64,000 nt of DNA from Candidatus Solibacter sp. (lineage in GTDB: Bacteria > Acidobacteriota > Terriglobia > Bryobacterales > Bryobacteraceae): positions 23,756 to 87,755 of the forward strand of contig PNKE01000047.1 in NCBI GenBank assembly GCA_013822245.1, written 5' to 3'. Each line of letters starts with the position of its first letter. Positions within the stretch are counted from its first letter, which is position 1. The position numbers and the translations under genes are program-made. Positions 9,501 to 16,171 of this stretch are shown here, one piece after another. The notes beneath the pieces are model-generated. The model had not been told where the DNA came from and did no database searches. It was given only the letters and a program-made list of their open reading frames with translations.

Positions 9501-10093
9501 GGATGAAGGTCCGGGCCGTCTGGCAGTTCTTCGAAGCCGAACGCGACGGCAACTCCATCCGCCTGTTCAATGCCGGCAGCGCCGAACCCGTCCATGCGTT
9601 CAGCTTCGGCCGCCAGGTGAAGGACGACGGCCTTTGCCTGAGTGACTACATCCTCGACGCCGATGACGCAGGCCGCCGCGATCAGATGGCGCTGTTTGTC
9701 GTCACCGCCGGCGAGGGCGTCCGCGAACGCGCCGAAGAGGCCAAGAACAAGGGCGAGTTCTTCAAGGCCCACGCCATCCAGGCGCTGGCGATCGAGTCCG
9801 CCGAGGCCTGCGCCGAATGGCTCCACCGCCGCCTGCGCGAGGACTGGGGCGCGCCCGATCCGCCCACCCTCACCATGCAGGAACGCTTCACCTCGCGCTA
9901 CCGCGGCAAGCGCTATTCGTTCGGCTACCCGGCCTGCCCGAACCTCGACGACCAGCAAGGCCTGTTCGCCCTGCTGCGGCCCGAAGAGATCGGCGTCACG
10001 CTCACCGAAGGCATGATGATGGAGCCCGAAGCCTCAGTCAGCGCCCTGGTCTTCCACCACCCCGACTGCGCGTACTTCACCGCCGGGGAGTAG
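6563..10093 (+). CDS. metH: Cobalamin-dependent methionine synthase
   Basis: 1176 residues, close to E. coli MetH (1227). The order of modules is complete: homocysteine S-methyltransferase domain (1-320, opening VLDGAMGTMLQ, zinc ligands in GLNCATG and GGCCGTTPDHI), pterin-binding domain (about 330-610, ERTNVIGSRLFK), cobalamin cap and Rossmann domain (about 660-890, with the cobalt-ligand motif DVHDIGKNLVEIILSNNG) and the SAM-binding activation domain (about 930-1170). It transfers the methyl group of 5-methyl-THF to homocysteine. It lies 10 bases after the IscU-like gene. I see no B12 or SAM riboswitch before it. The 3' end overlaps the convergent DUF433 gene by 17 bases. Confidence 0.97.
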   Translation: MKTFEIRQQALLEALNTRILVLDGAMGTMLQQRNPTVDDWGGPAFENCSENLLFTRPEWIRDIHRAYYQAGADMVETNSFGGHTITLAEFGLEDRIHEVNRIAAALAREAAAEFDQPGRPRFVAGSMGPTTKAISVTGGTTFALLRQGYYLQAKGLVDGGADILLVETCQDTRNVKTALLAIEQLSKELGVRLPIMVSGTIEPMGTMLAGQTADAFYSSISHADLLSVGLNCATGPEFMTDHIRTIHEMAGSYVSCYPNAGLPNEEGRYEETPASLARQLEKFADHGWLNVVGGCCGTTPDHIRAIAQMVDGKAPRRKPAPPHRTYFSGIDLVEAEDSNRPLLVGERTNVIGSRLFKNMVADEKWEEASEIARRQVRNGAHIVDVCLQSSDRDETTDIPLFYDKLIQKTKAPIMVDTTDPKAVELSLTYCQGKAIINSVNLEDGEEKFERICPIARSYGAALVVGTIDEDPIQAQAFTRERKLAVAQRSVELLTTKYGMKPEDLVIDPLVFPCATGDENYIGGAVETIEAVRLVKEQIPHVKTILGVSNVSFGLPAAAREVVNSVFLYYATKAGLDLAIVNAEKLERFASIPEHERRLAEHLLFNTPSPDVFPGVSEDWREQSKEERAAVNQHNIAAIAEHFRGATGREKQKAADLPLDERLGRYIIEGTKDGLIPDLDLKLAEGVRPLDIINGPLMAGMAEVGRLFNNNELIVAEVLQSAEAMKAAVAHLEGFMEKSEGSRRGKIVLATVKGDVHDIGKNLVEIILSNNGYEVVNLGIKIPPEEIIKACLKHKPDAVGLSGLLVKSAQQMVITGEDLRDAGVDIPLLVGGAALSEKFTRNKIAPAYAAPTLYAKDAMTGLRLMNAITDPAERDALLSANIANATVDAPASDAPASPNLSTARSPKVRTGIAIPALPYGDRRARLVPDLAEVWSYINPFMLYGRHLGYKGNFEKAIHERDPKALALFHDVEGVKRESMAWMKVRAVWQFFEAERDGNSIRLFNAGSAEPVHAFSFGRQVKDDGLCLSDYILDADDAGRRDQMALFVVTAGEGVRERAEEAKNKGEFFKAHAIQALAIESAEACAEWLHRRLREDWGAPDPPTLTMQERFTSRYRGKRYSFGYPACPNLDDQQGLFALLRPEEIGVTLTEGMMMEPEASVSALVFHHPDCAYFTAGE

Positions 10094-10307
10094 GCTCGGC
10101 TGAATCGGCAACAAGGCCTTCGCTCGCTGATAGACAGGCGCGCAAATCGTCCTCCGTCAGTTGCGGATACGCGGCCAGAATCCGATCATGGGACTCGCCC
10201 CCAGCAATCATCTCCAGCAGAAGATAGACAGGGATTCGCGTGCCCTTTACGCAAGGCTTCCCCATCATGACGTCGGGCCTGGATTCGATCCGCTCAGGCA
10301 ACCTCAT
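10077..10307 (-). CDS. Solitary DUF433-family antitoxin-like protein
   Basis: 76 residues. The DUF433 signature is clear (MMGKPCVKGTRIPVYLLLEM, then ILAAYPQLTEDDLRACLSAS), a small winged-helix fold found in VapB-type antitoxins that usually pair with a PIN-like (DUF5615) toxin. Here the space downstream is metH on the opposite strand, overlapping by 17 bases, so no toxin is present. TAGCGT lies 6 bases before the ATG as a possible leaderless -10 box (10314-10319). It may be an orphan regulator or a toxin-antitoxin remnant. Confidence 0.85.
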   Translation of the reverse strand: MRLPERIESRPDVMMGKPCVKGTRIPVYLLLEMIAGGESHDRILAAYPQLTEDDLRACLSASEGLVADSAEPTPRR

Positions 10308-10313
10308 ACTGTG

Positions 10314-10319
10314 ACGCTA
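10314..10319 (-). promoter_or_regulatory. Possible -10 box of DUF433 gene
   Basis: TAGCGT on the minus strand, 6 bases before the ATG at 10307, with no Shine-Dalgarno between. Confidence 0.35.
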
Positions 10320-10402
10320 TCATGCCGAAGGTAGTCTGCATCCACCGAACATCTCTGTTGGTTGGAGGTGGAGCCGACCGAAGCTATTCCACAAGAAATA
10401 TC

Positions 10403-10448
10403 TTGACACAGCCTTCGACCAGAAGCATACTAGTTTGCGGTACAAACT
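10403..10448 (+). promoter_or_regulatory. Near-consensus sigma-70 promoter with operator dyad
   Basis: TTGACA (10403-10408), a 17-base spacer, then CATACT (10426-10431). Immediately downstream, at the expected transcription start, lies the inverted repeat AGTTTG-CGGTA-CAAACT (10432-10448). Its position just before the ATG at 10452 suggests an operator, most simply for the winged-helix protein of the same operon. Confidence 0.7.
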
Positions 10449-10451
10449 TGT

Positions 10452-11069
10452 ATGCAAAGCATTAACCTGAACGCAATCTCTCAACGTCCCCTTCGCACCA
10501 TCAACGCCGACGGCATCCCCGAGTTCGTGATGGGGGTCCAAACGCTTCTCTGGGGTGTCCTCATTGGGATCCCTGAGCTCGTTCCCAGAGGCGAGTGGTG
10601 GCGGCCTTATTGGATGATCGTTCCGTTCGTTCTCGCGGCTTCAGGTCTCGCCGCCCCGTGGGTGACGAACCGCCTTAAAGAGCGATTCAGTTACAGGCGG
10701 GCCGGATATGTTGAACTCCGTAAACCAAAGGGTGGCTACGCCTGGGCGGTGATCGGGTTCCTGCTTTGTACGAGCCTTGTCGCATCGGCGTTTGTCTTCC
10801 ACAGCAAGACGTGGCTTGAGCTATTGCCGGTCGTTGTTGCGACAGGGATGGCGGTCGGCCTGCACTTCTTGCTCCGAAAACAGACCGGCATGGGGGCATA
10901 CCTCTACCCTCTCCTCTGTCTGGTCCTGGGAGCAATCGGATTGGCGTTGAACCTTGGCACTGGGGCTTCGTTCGCGGTCCTCTATGCCGGTCTGGGTCCC
11001 GCCATGACCATTGGAGGCGGGCTGCGGCTCATACGCTTCGTCCGGTCCAACGAGGAAATCGATGGCTGA
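10452..11069 (+). CDS. Six-helix membrane protein of unknown function, partner of winged-helix regulator
   Basis: 205 residues with about six hydrophobic segments (near residues 22-38, 48-68, 93-115, 120-138, 150-168, 170-190) and few charged residues between them. I do not recognise the family. It is the first gene of a two-gene operon: the next gene's ATG lies inside its last codons (8-base overlap). The promoter upstream is near consensus and has an operator-like dyad. Membrane protein plus small winged-helix regulator pairs are common in acidobacteria and resemble sensor or transporter plus repressor pairs, but no ligand can be named. Base composition is less G+C rich than the flanks. Confidence 0.75.
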   Translation: MQSINLNAISQRPLRTINADGIPEFVMGVQTLLWGVLIGIPELVPRGEWWRPYWMIVPFVLAASGLAAPWVTNRLKERFSYRRAGYVELRKPKGGYAWAVIGFLLCTSLVASAFVFHSKTWLELLPVVVATGMAVGLHFLLRKQTGMGAYLYPLLCLVLGAIGLALNLGTGASFAVLYAGLGPAMTIGGGLRLIRFVRSNEEIDG

Positions 11070-11436
11070 CCTCGATCGCGTCATTCACGAACCGGCACGG
11101 CTCCTGGTCGTCGCCCTGCTCCGCAATATCGAGAGCGCCGACTTCGTGTTCCTTTTGAAGGAAACAGGGCTCACGAAGGGTAACCTGTCCAGCCATCTTT
11201 CGAAGCTTGAGGAGGCCGGCTACGTCGCCATCGACAAGACCTATCGTGGCAAAATTCCGCTGACGCTGATCGGCCTTACCCTTGCCGGCCAGGAGGCCTT
11301 CGACAGCTACAAAAGGCAGATCGGCGGGTTGCTCGCACGCGCAGGAGGTCCGGCGACCGACAATCCTGGATCAAGGAAGCAGAAGAGGTCAGCCGCTTCT
11401 GCATCAGGCCCGGATCAGGTTGCTCCGTTGACGTGA
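11062..11436 (+). CDS. Winged-helix transcriptional regulator (MarR/ArsR-like, HTH_34 type)
   Basis: 124 residues from the ATG at 11062, chosen over an in-frame upstream ATG because GAGGA sits about 7 bases before it. Residues 3-85 are a winged helix: ARLLVVALLRNIESADFVFL, then the recognition helix region LTKGNLSSHLSKLEEAGYVA and the wing KTYRGKIPLTLIGLT. The tail is Ser/Gly/Lys-rich and probably disordered. The family (HTH_34, PF13601-like) typically represses its own operon; the dyad at 10432-10448 is the obvious candidate site. The start overlaps the stop of the membrane-protein gene by 8 bases, so the two are coupled. Confidence 0.85.
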   Translation: MADLDRVIHEPARLLVVALLRNIESADFVFLLKETGLTKGNLSSHLSKLEEAGYVAIDKTYRGKIPLTLIGLTLAGQEAFDSYKRQIGGLLARAGGPATDNPGSRKQKRSAASASGPDQVAPLT

Positions 11437-11572
11437 ACGGTTCCCGGCGAACCAGCCACAATTGGCCGCGCCCGCCCCGTCAGCGCCGCGACCCTACTTT
11501 GAGAGACATTAGTGTTATCACTTGAATGCGGCCCGGGCCGCGCTCTCGAAGGTGGAAGTCTAGACCGGCGTA

Positions 11573-13852
11573 ATGGATCACTCTGCAACCTCGCCGCCCC
11601 TTGGCGGCATCACTCGGCAACTGTCCCTCAATGGCATCGCCAGCCGGGCGCTTCAATCGGCCGCCCTGCTGGCCTGCCTCTCCGCCTGCGCCTGGCCCGC
11701 GTTCGCCCAGAAAAAGAACGAGTCCTACCAATACCGCATCAGCCGCGCCGCTTCTCCGATCGTCATCGACGGCAGCGTAAACGAGCCGGCCTGGCGGTCG
11801 GCCGATGTCGCAACCGATTTCTGGATGGTTCTTCCAATGGATACCGGCCGCGCGAAGGTCCGGACCGATGTCCGCATGGCCTACGACGACCACAACGTCT
11901 ACCTCAGCGCCGTCTGCTACCACGGCGGCGTTCCCGGTCCCTACATGGTCGAATCGCTGCGCCGCGACTGGTCGTTCGGCGCCAACGACAACTTCATCTT
12001 CTTCCTCGATACGTTCGACGACCAGACCAACGGCTTCACCTTCGGCGTCAACGCCGAGGGCGCCCAATGGGACGGGCTGCTCTACGACGGCGGCCGCGCC
12101 AACCTGAGTTGGGACAACAAGTGGACGTCGTCGGTAAAGTCCTACCCCGACCGCTACGAACTCGAAATCTCCATCCCGTTCACCAGCATTCGCTACAAAA
12201 AGGGCATCCGGCGCTGGGGCGTCAACTTCAGCCGCCTCGACCTCAAGACAACCGAAAAGTCGTCCTGGACCCCGGTCCCGCGCCAGTTCCCCACCGCCTC
12301 GCTGGCGATGACCGGCGTCCTGCTGTGGGACGAGCCGCCGCCTTCGCCCGGACCGAACATCTCGCTCATCCCCTACGTCCTCGGCGGCGCCACTCGCGAC
12401 CATCAGGGCAATGCCTCGTCCACCAGCAAAGAGGCCGGCATGGATGGCAAAATCGCCATCGGCTCCGCGCTCAACCTCGACCTCACCGTGAACCCCGACT
12501 TCTCCCAGGTTGACGTCGATCAGCAGGTGACCAATCTCGACCGCTTCGAACTCTTCTTCCCCGAGCGCCGCCAGTTCTTCCTCGAAAACGGCGACCAGTT
12601 CGCCAACTTCGGCTACTCGACCATCCGGCCCTTCTTCAGCCGTCGCATCGGCCTTGGCGGCGTACCCATCCGTTTCGGAGCGCGACTCAGCGGAAAGCTC
12701 AATAAGGACTGGCGTATCGGCGCGATGGACATGCAAACCGGCCCGGCCGAGGAACTCGGAACGCCGCCGCAGAACTTCGCCGTCTTCGCGCTCCAGCGCC
12801 GCGTCTTTGCGCGCTCGAACATCGGCATGCTGCTGGTCAACAAGGAGTCGCCCGCCTACCGGTGGCGATCGGGTGCGCAGTCGCCCGCCTCCTACGACCG
12901 CAACTTCGGCGCCGAATACAACCTCGCATCATCGAGCAACGCCTGGACCGGCAAAGCGCTCTACTTGAAATCGGTCTCTTCCGGCACGCAGAGCGGCGGA
13001 TCGGTCTTCGCCGGCAACCTCCAGTACTTCACCCGCCGCTGGCTGATCAACGGCCAGGTGGAGAGCGTCGGTGAGCGCTACAGCGCCGAGGTCGGCTATG
13101 TGCCTCGCCGCGGATACCGCCGGGCGCTCACGACCGCCGGCTACACGTTTCTGCCCTCGGGCGGACCCGTTCTCAGCCACGGCCCGTCCATCACCAGCAG
13201 CAACTTTTATGACATCCACGGCCGCGTGGCCGACTACGACCAGACCGCCGAGTACAAAGTCACTTTCCGTGACCAGAGCGTCTTCACCACCAGCGCCGTC
13301 GCGGCCTACGTGCGTCTGCTCCAGCCCTTCGACCCCACCAACACCGGCAAAGCGAAGCTCGAAACCGGCACCATCCACCGCGCCAACTACTGGACAACGA
13401 AGTACGCCTCCAAGCAGCAAAGCGTCTTCCGCTACGGCTTCCAAACCACCCACGGCGGCTATTACGCGGAGGGCGCCCGGACCAATCTCACCGCCACCCT
13501 GGGCTACCGTTTTCAGCCCTACGTCAGCCTTTCCGGAGAGGCCAACTACACCGACATCCGCCTGCGGGAACCGTGGGGCCGCAACACGTTCTGGCTCATC
13601 GGCCCGCGCTTCGACGTCACCCTGACCAACACGCTCTACTTCACCACGTTCGTCCAATACAACGAACAACAGAAGAATATGAACGTGAATACACGCGTGC
13701 AATGGCGCTACAAACCCGCCTCCGATATCTTCCTGGTGTGGACCGACAATTACATGCCGAACTACCTTCAGCCGGTCCAGAGCATCCCCGGCAATTTCAG
13801 CGTCCGCAACCGCGCCGTCGTCCTCAAATGGACCTACTGGTGGAACCTGTAG
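11573..13852 (+). CDS. DUF5916 outer-membrane protein with CBM9-like N-terminal domain
   Basis: 759 residues. After a signal peptide (helix near 24-42, cleavage after WPAFAQ), residues 50-240 match the carbohydrate-binding family 9-like fold (RAASPIVIDGSVNEPAWRSA, then DVRMAYDDHNVYLSAVCY). The rest fits DUF5916: NPDFSQVDVDQQVTNLDRFE and the FFPERRQFFLENGDQF block near 325-345 are hallmarks. The C-terminal half alternates short aromatic strands typical of a beta-barrel and ends in VLKWTYWWNL with a hydrophobic or aromatic last strand. The protein is likely an outer-membrane barrel with a periplasmic sugar-binding-like head. The substrate is unknown and no enzymatic neighbour supports one. Confidence 0.85.
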   Translation: MDHSATSPPLGGITRQLSLNGIASRALQSAALLACLSACAWPAFAQKKNESYQYRISRAASPIVIDGSVNEPAWRSADVATDFWMVLPMDTGRAKVRTDVRMAYDDHNVYLSAVCYHGGVPGPYMVESLRRDWSFGANDNFIFFLDTFDDQTNGFTFGVNAEGAQWDGLLYDGGRANLSWDNKWTSSVKSYPDRYELEISIPFTSIRYKKGIRRWGVNFSRLDLKTTEKSSWTPVPRQFPTASLAMTGVLLWDEPPPSPGPNISLIPYVLGGATRDHQGNASSTSKEAGMDGKIAIGSALNLDLTVNPDFSQVDVDQQVTNLDRFELFFPERRQFFLENGDQFANFGYSTIRPFFSRRIGLGGVPIRFGARLSGKLNKDWRIGAMDMQTGPAEELGTPPQNFAVFALQRRVFARSNIGMLLVNKESPAYRWRSGAQSPASYDRNFGAEYNLASSSNAWTGKALYLKSVSSGTQSGGSVFAGNLQYFTRRWLINGQVESVGERYSAEVGYVPRRGYRRALTTAGYTFLPSGGPVLSHGPSITSSNFYDIHGRVADYDQTAEYKVTFRDQSVFTTSAVAAYVRLLQPFDPTNTGKAKLETGTIHRANYWTTKYASKQQSVFRYGFQTTHGGYYAEGARTNLTATLGYRFQPYVSLSGEANYTDIRLREPWGRNTFWLIGPRFDVTLTNTLYFTTFVQYNEQQKNMNVNTRVQWRYKPASDIFLVWTDNYMPNYLQPVQSIPGNFSVRNRAVVLKWTYWWNL

Positions 13853-13910
13853 CGGGTTGCCTGCACCGCTCCGGCCCCGGCGCCCTGTTTTACTGCCGCC
13901 CGAACCGCGC

Positions 13911-14900
13911 TCACTTCACAGCCGGGGAGTAGGGGATCTGCACCCGCTCCAGTATCCTTTCGGCAAGCAAGCGGAAATCACGGTATGCGCCCTGCGCGGC
14001 TTGGTAATGCGAGCCGATTGCCCCATCGGCCGGCTTGAGCATGAACATCGGCTTCCTCGCCTCCTGGGCGAGCGGCATTAGGCTTCTATAGTGTTTCAGC
14101 AGGGCAAGTTGGTCTTGCTCAAACTCGGCCTGTCCCGCAAGGACGAACTTCCGATATGCGTCCGGAACGCGGTCGATCCATTTCTCATATGCGTGGACCG
14201 GGCGGTCGAGTCGAACCGAGTGTTGCTGCAGGACGTAGCCAATAGGACGCATAGACCCCTTGGGCAGTTCAGGAGCCTCAGGCGGAACTCTCGCCAGCCG
14301 ATCCGTCCATTCCCTTCGCCATTCCCGCAACCTTGGCCCCAGGTTCTTCAGCCCTTGCAGCGAGTAGAGGTCCGGTGAGAGAGGAACCACAACAGCATCC
14401 GCTCCCACCAGCGCAGTGCGATTCGTCGCTCCGAGACTTGGGCCGAGATCGATGAGTGCGACATCGGCTGCTGCCAACTTGCCGGCACTTTGGATCAGCC
14501 TCCAATAGGCCGAGACAACCCGAAATGCCCGTTCTTTCCCCGCCAGGCAATCGGGCCAAACCGTCGAGAGTTCGTCTTCAAACGTAGATAACTCGAGATC
14601 GCCCGGCAACAGACTGAGCCTATCGTTGATCGGTACCACATGCGGCCTCGCTACATCCCCGAGACCGCGGATGAGCGGACTCAGTGCGCCATAGATCGTC
14701 CGGGCCGTCTCTCCTTCGGGAAACAGTTCTTCGAGTTGCTCCTCGTCAAGGAAAACGGCCGTCAGATTGGCCTGCGGATCGAGATCGGCGGCCACCACAG
14801 AGAGACCCATCTCCGACATCATCCAGGCCAGATGGTAGACCAATGTGGTCTTGCCCACTCCGCCCTTGTTATTAAAGAAGGCGATGACCGGGATGCTCAT
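13911..14900 (-). CDS. ParA/Soj-like ATPase partnered with AlbA_2 protein
   Basis: 329 residues. The deviant Walker A FNNKGGVGKTT (residues 9-19) and AADLDPQANLT near 38-48 identify a ParA/MinD-type ATPase; DLGPSLGATNRTALVGAD gives the Walker B and switch region near 140-160. At 329 residues it is longer than chromosomal ParA (about 260), with extra helices after about residue 190. Its ATG overlaps the stop of the upstream AlbA_2 gene as ATGA (14897-14900), so the two form one operon. No parB, parS or plasmid replication gene is nearby, so classical partitioning is unlikely. G+C is visibly lower than the flanking housekeeping genes, suggesting transfer. Confidence 0.88.
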   Translation of the reverse strand: MSIPVIAFFNNKGGVGKTTLVYHLAWMMSEMGLSVVAADLDPQANLTAVFLDEEQLEELFPEGETARTIYGALSPLIRGLGDVARPHVVPINDRLSLLPGDLELSTFEDELSTVWPDCLAGKERAFRVVSAYWRLIQSAGKLAAADVALIDLGPSLGATNRTALVGADAVVVPLSPDLYSLQGLKNLGPRLREWRREWTDRLARVPPEAPELPKGSMRPIGYVLQQHSVRLDRPVHAYEKWIDRVPDAYRKFVLAGQAEFEQDQLALLKHYRSLMPLAQEARKPMFMLKPADGAIGSHYQAAQGAYRDFRLLAERILERVQIPYSPAVK

Positions 14901-16090
14901 TCATGCCTCCTCAACGTGACCATCACCGCATTCTGCTCCACGGCAAACTCCGGAGCGGGATTACCGTTCCTGGCCATCGCCTCCCTGGCCATTTCAATAC
15001 CCATCCCGAATCGCTGCACGAAGCCGAGGTTTTTCATCGCTTCAGCCAAACCGGGATTGCGGTAGTCGGTCACTCCCGCTTGTCCAAAGTTTGCCCGGTT
15101 GACCGATCCGAATGGCCCACCCGGACTCCATATCTCGATACGGTCCTCAAACCAACTCACTCGAACTGGGGAATTGGTCCCTTCATAGTTGCGGTGGATC
15201 AGCGCGTTTCTAACGAGCTGACGAAGTGCATCGAGCGGGAAATCGGGACGTCTGGCCTCCACGGACCGTCCCACCACATCCGAGGTGACACGGATGTGCG
15301 CGTTTAGCTTTTCCTCAAGCCGCCTCACGATCTCTGTCATCGTGCCACTGATCTCCGCTTGGTCGACGATCGGAGAAGTCAGTCCCGGCCCGTCGAAACG
15401 GGCAAACTGAACGTAAGCTCCCGGAATCCAGGCTCTCGGGTCCTTCCCTGCGATAAGCATCCCCAACACTGTGGGAACCGGCTCCGCCACCGAGGAAGCA
15501 AACCGCAGTGACACCAACTGCTCTGCGATTGACCTGTGGTTTTCAGCCAGAATCTCGGCGGAGACAGCAGTGGGCAAGTAGGTAGACCGGCACCATTCCA
15601 GATCAAGTGATTCAAGGTCCGCGCCTCGCACGCCACGCAGATCGAAGGGCAGATCAGAGGATCTCCTTCGCTCTGAGAGCCTTCTCTCATCGTCAGCACC
15701 CGCCAAAACCGTCGTCGGACCCATTCTGACCCAAACATTGCCACGAAAACGCACCGGCGGAGTGCTTGAAGGTTCAACCTCAACCACGGCCACCTCGCAA
15801 CCGAGGAGGGATCGCTTCTGCACCCTCATCGAAGGCAACGGCACAATCTGCCCTTCTTGCCTGAAGCCAGCAAGCAACCTGAGCAGTTGGTCATCAATGG
15901 GTAGGTTGGCGCAGGCGCCGTCATCTTCAACGCCAATGAACAAAACACCCGGACAGCCGTGCGCAGGCAGATCATTGGCAAGCGCACAGATCGTCTTTTT
16001 GAGGTTATCCCGGTCGGCAGCACTCCGTTTCCGCTCCGCCCGGTCCGACTCCAGGTCGCGAAGAAGCGCCTCCAACTCTTGATCGCTCAT
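14897..16090 (-). CDS. Schlafen AlbA_2 domain plus GHKL-like ATP-binding protein
   Basis: 397 residues. Residues 14-130 are an AlbA_2 (Schlafen-type) domain: ESDRAERKRSAADRDNLKKT, then PGVLFIGVEDDG and FRGNVWVRMGP. The C-terminal part has the HATPase_c_4 signature: RQLVRNALIHRNYEG (290-304), RIEIWSPGGPFG (317-328) and YRNPGLAEAMKNLGFVQRFG (343-362). The family is often annotated as ATP-binding or transcriptional regulator and recurs in defence islands; AlbA_2 relatives include RNA or DNA nucleases. The ATG is preceded at 6 bases by TAGACT, with no Shine-Dalgarno. It is translationally coupled to the ParA gene. Function in this pair is not established. Confidence 0.87.
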   Translation of the reverse strand: MSDQELEALLRDLESDRAERKRSAADRDNLKKTICALANDLPAHGCPGVLFIGVEDDGACANLPIDDQLLRLLAGFRQEGQIVPLPSMRVQKRSLLGCEVAVVEVEPSSTPPVRFRGNVWVRMGPTTVLAGADDERRLSERRRSSDLPFDLRGVRGADLESLDLEWCRSTYLPTAVSAEILAENHRSIAEQLVSLRFASSVAEPVPTVLGMLIAGKDPRAWIPGAYVQFARFDGPGLTSPIVDQAEISGTMTEIVRRLEEKLNAHIRVTSDVVGRSVEARRPDFPLDALRQLVRNALIHRNYEGTNSPVRVSWFEDRIEIWSPGGPFGSVNRANFGQAGVTDYRNPGLAEAMKNLGFVQRFGMGIEMAREAMARNGNPAPEFAVEQNAVMVTLRRHE

Positions 16091-16096
16091 GGCCTT

Positions 16097-16102
16097 AGTC
16101 TA
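16097..16102 (-). promoter_or_regulatory. -10 box of AlbA_2-ParA operon (leaderless)
   Basis: TAGACT on the minus strand, 6 bases before the ATG at 16090. No -35 consensus or Shine-Dalgarno is seen. Confidence 0.4.
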
Positions 16103-16171
16103 ACTGGCTTCGCCGCCGAACGGGCGAATCCGGCAAAGTCCGATCACTAGGCTCAGCAGTTCTCCCGCCAG

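Noticed and set aside
11437..11572. Gene or RNA in the gap before the DUF5916 gene
   Set aside because: No ORF with coding features and no stable conserved RNA pattern; TAGACC 6 bases before the ATG is only a weak -10 match.
13911..14900. ParA as evidence of an integrated plasmid or chromosome partition locus
   Set aside because: No parB, parS-like repeats or replication gene is present and the operon partner is AlbA_2-type.
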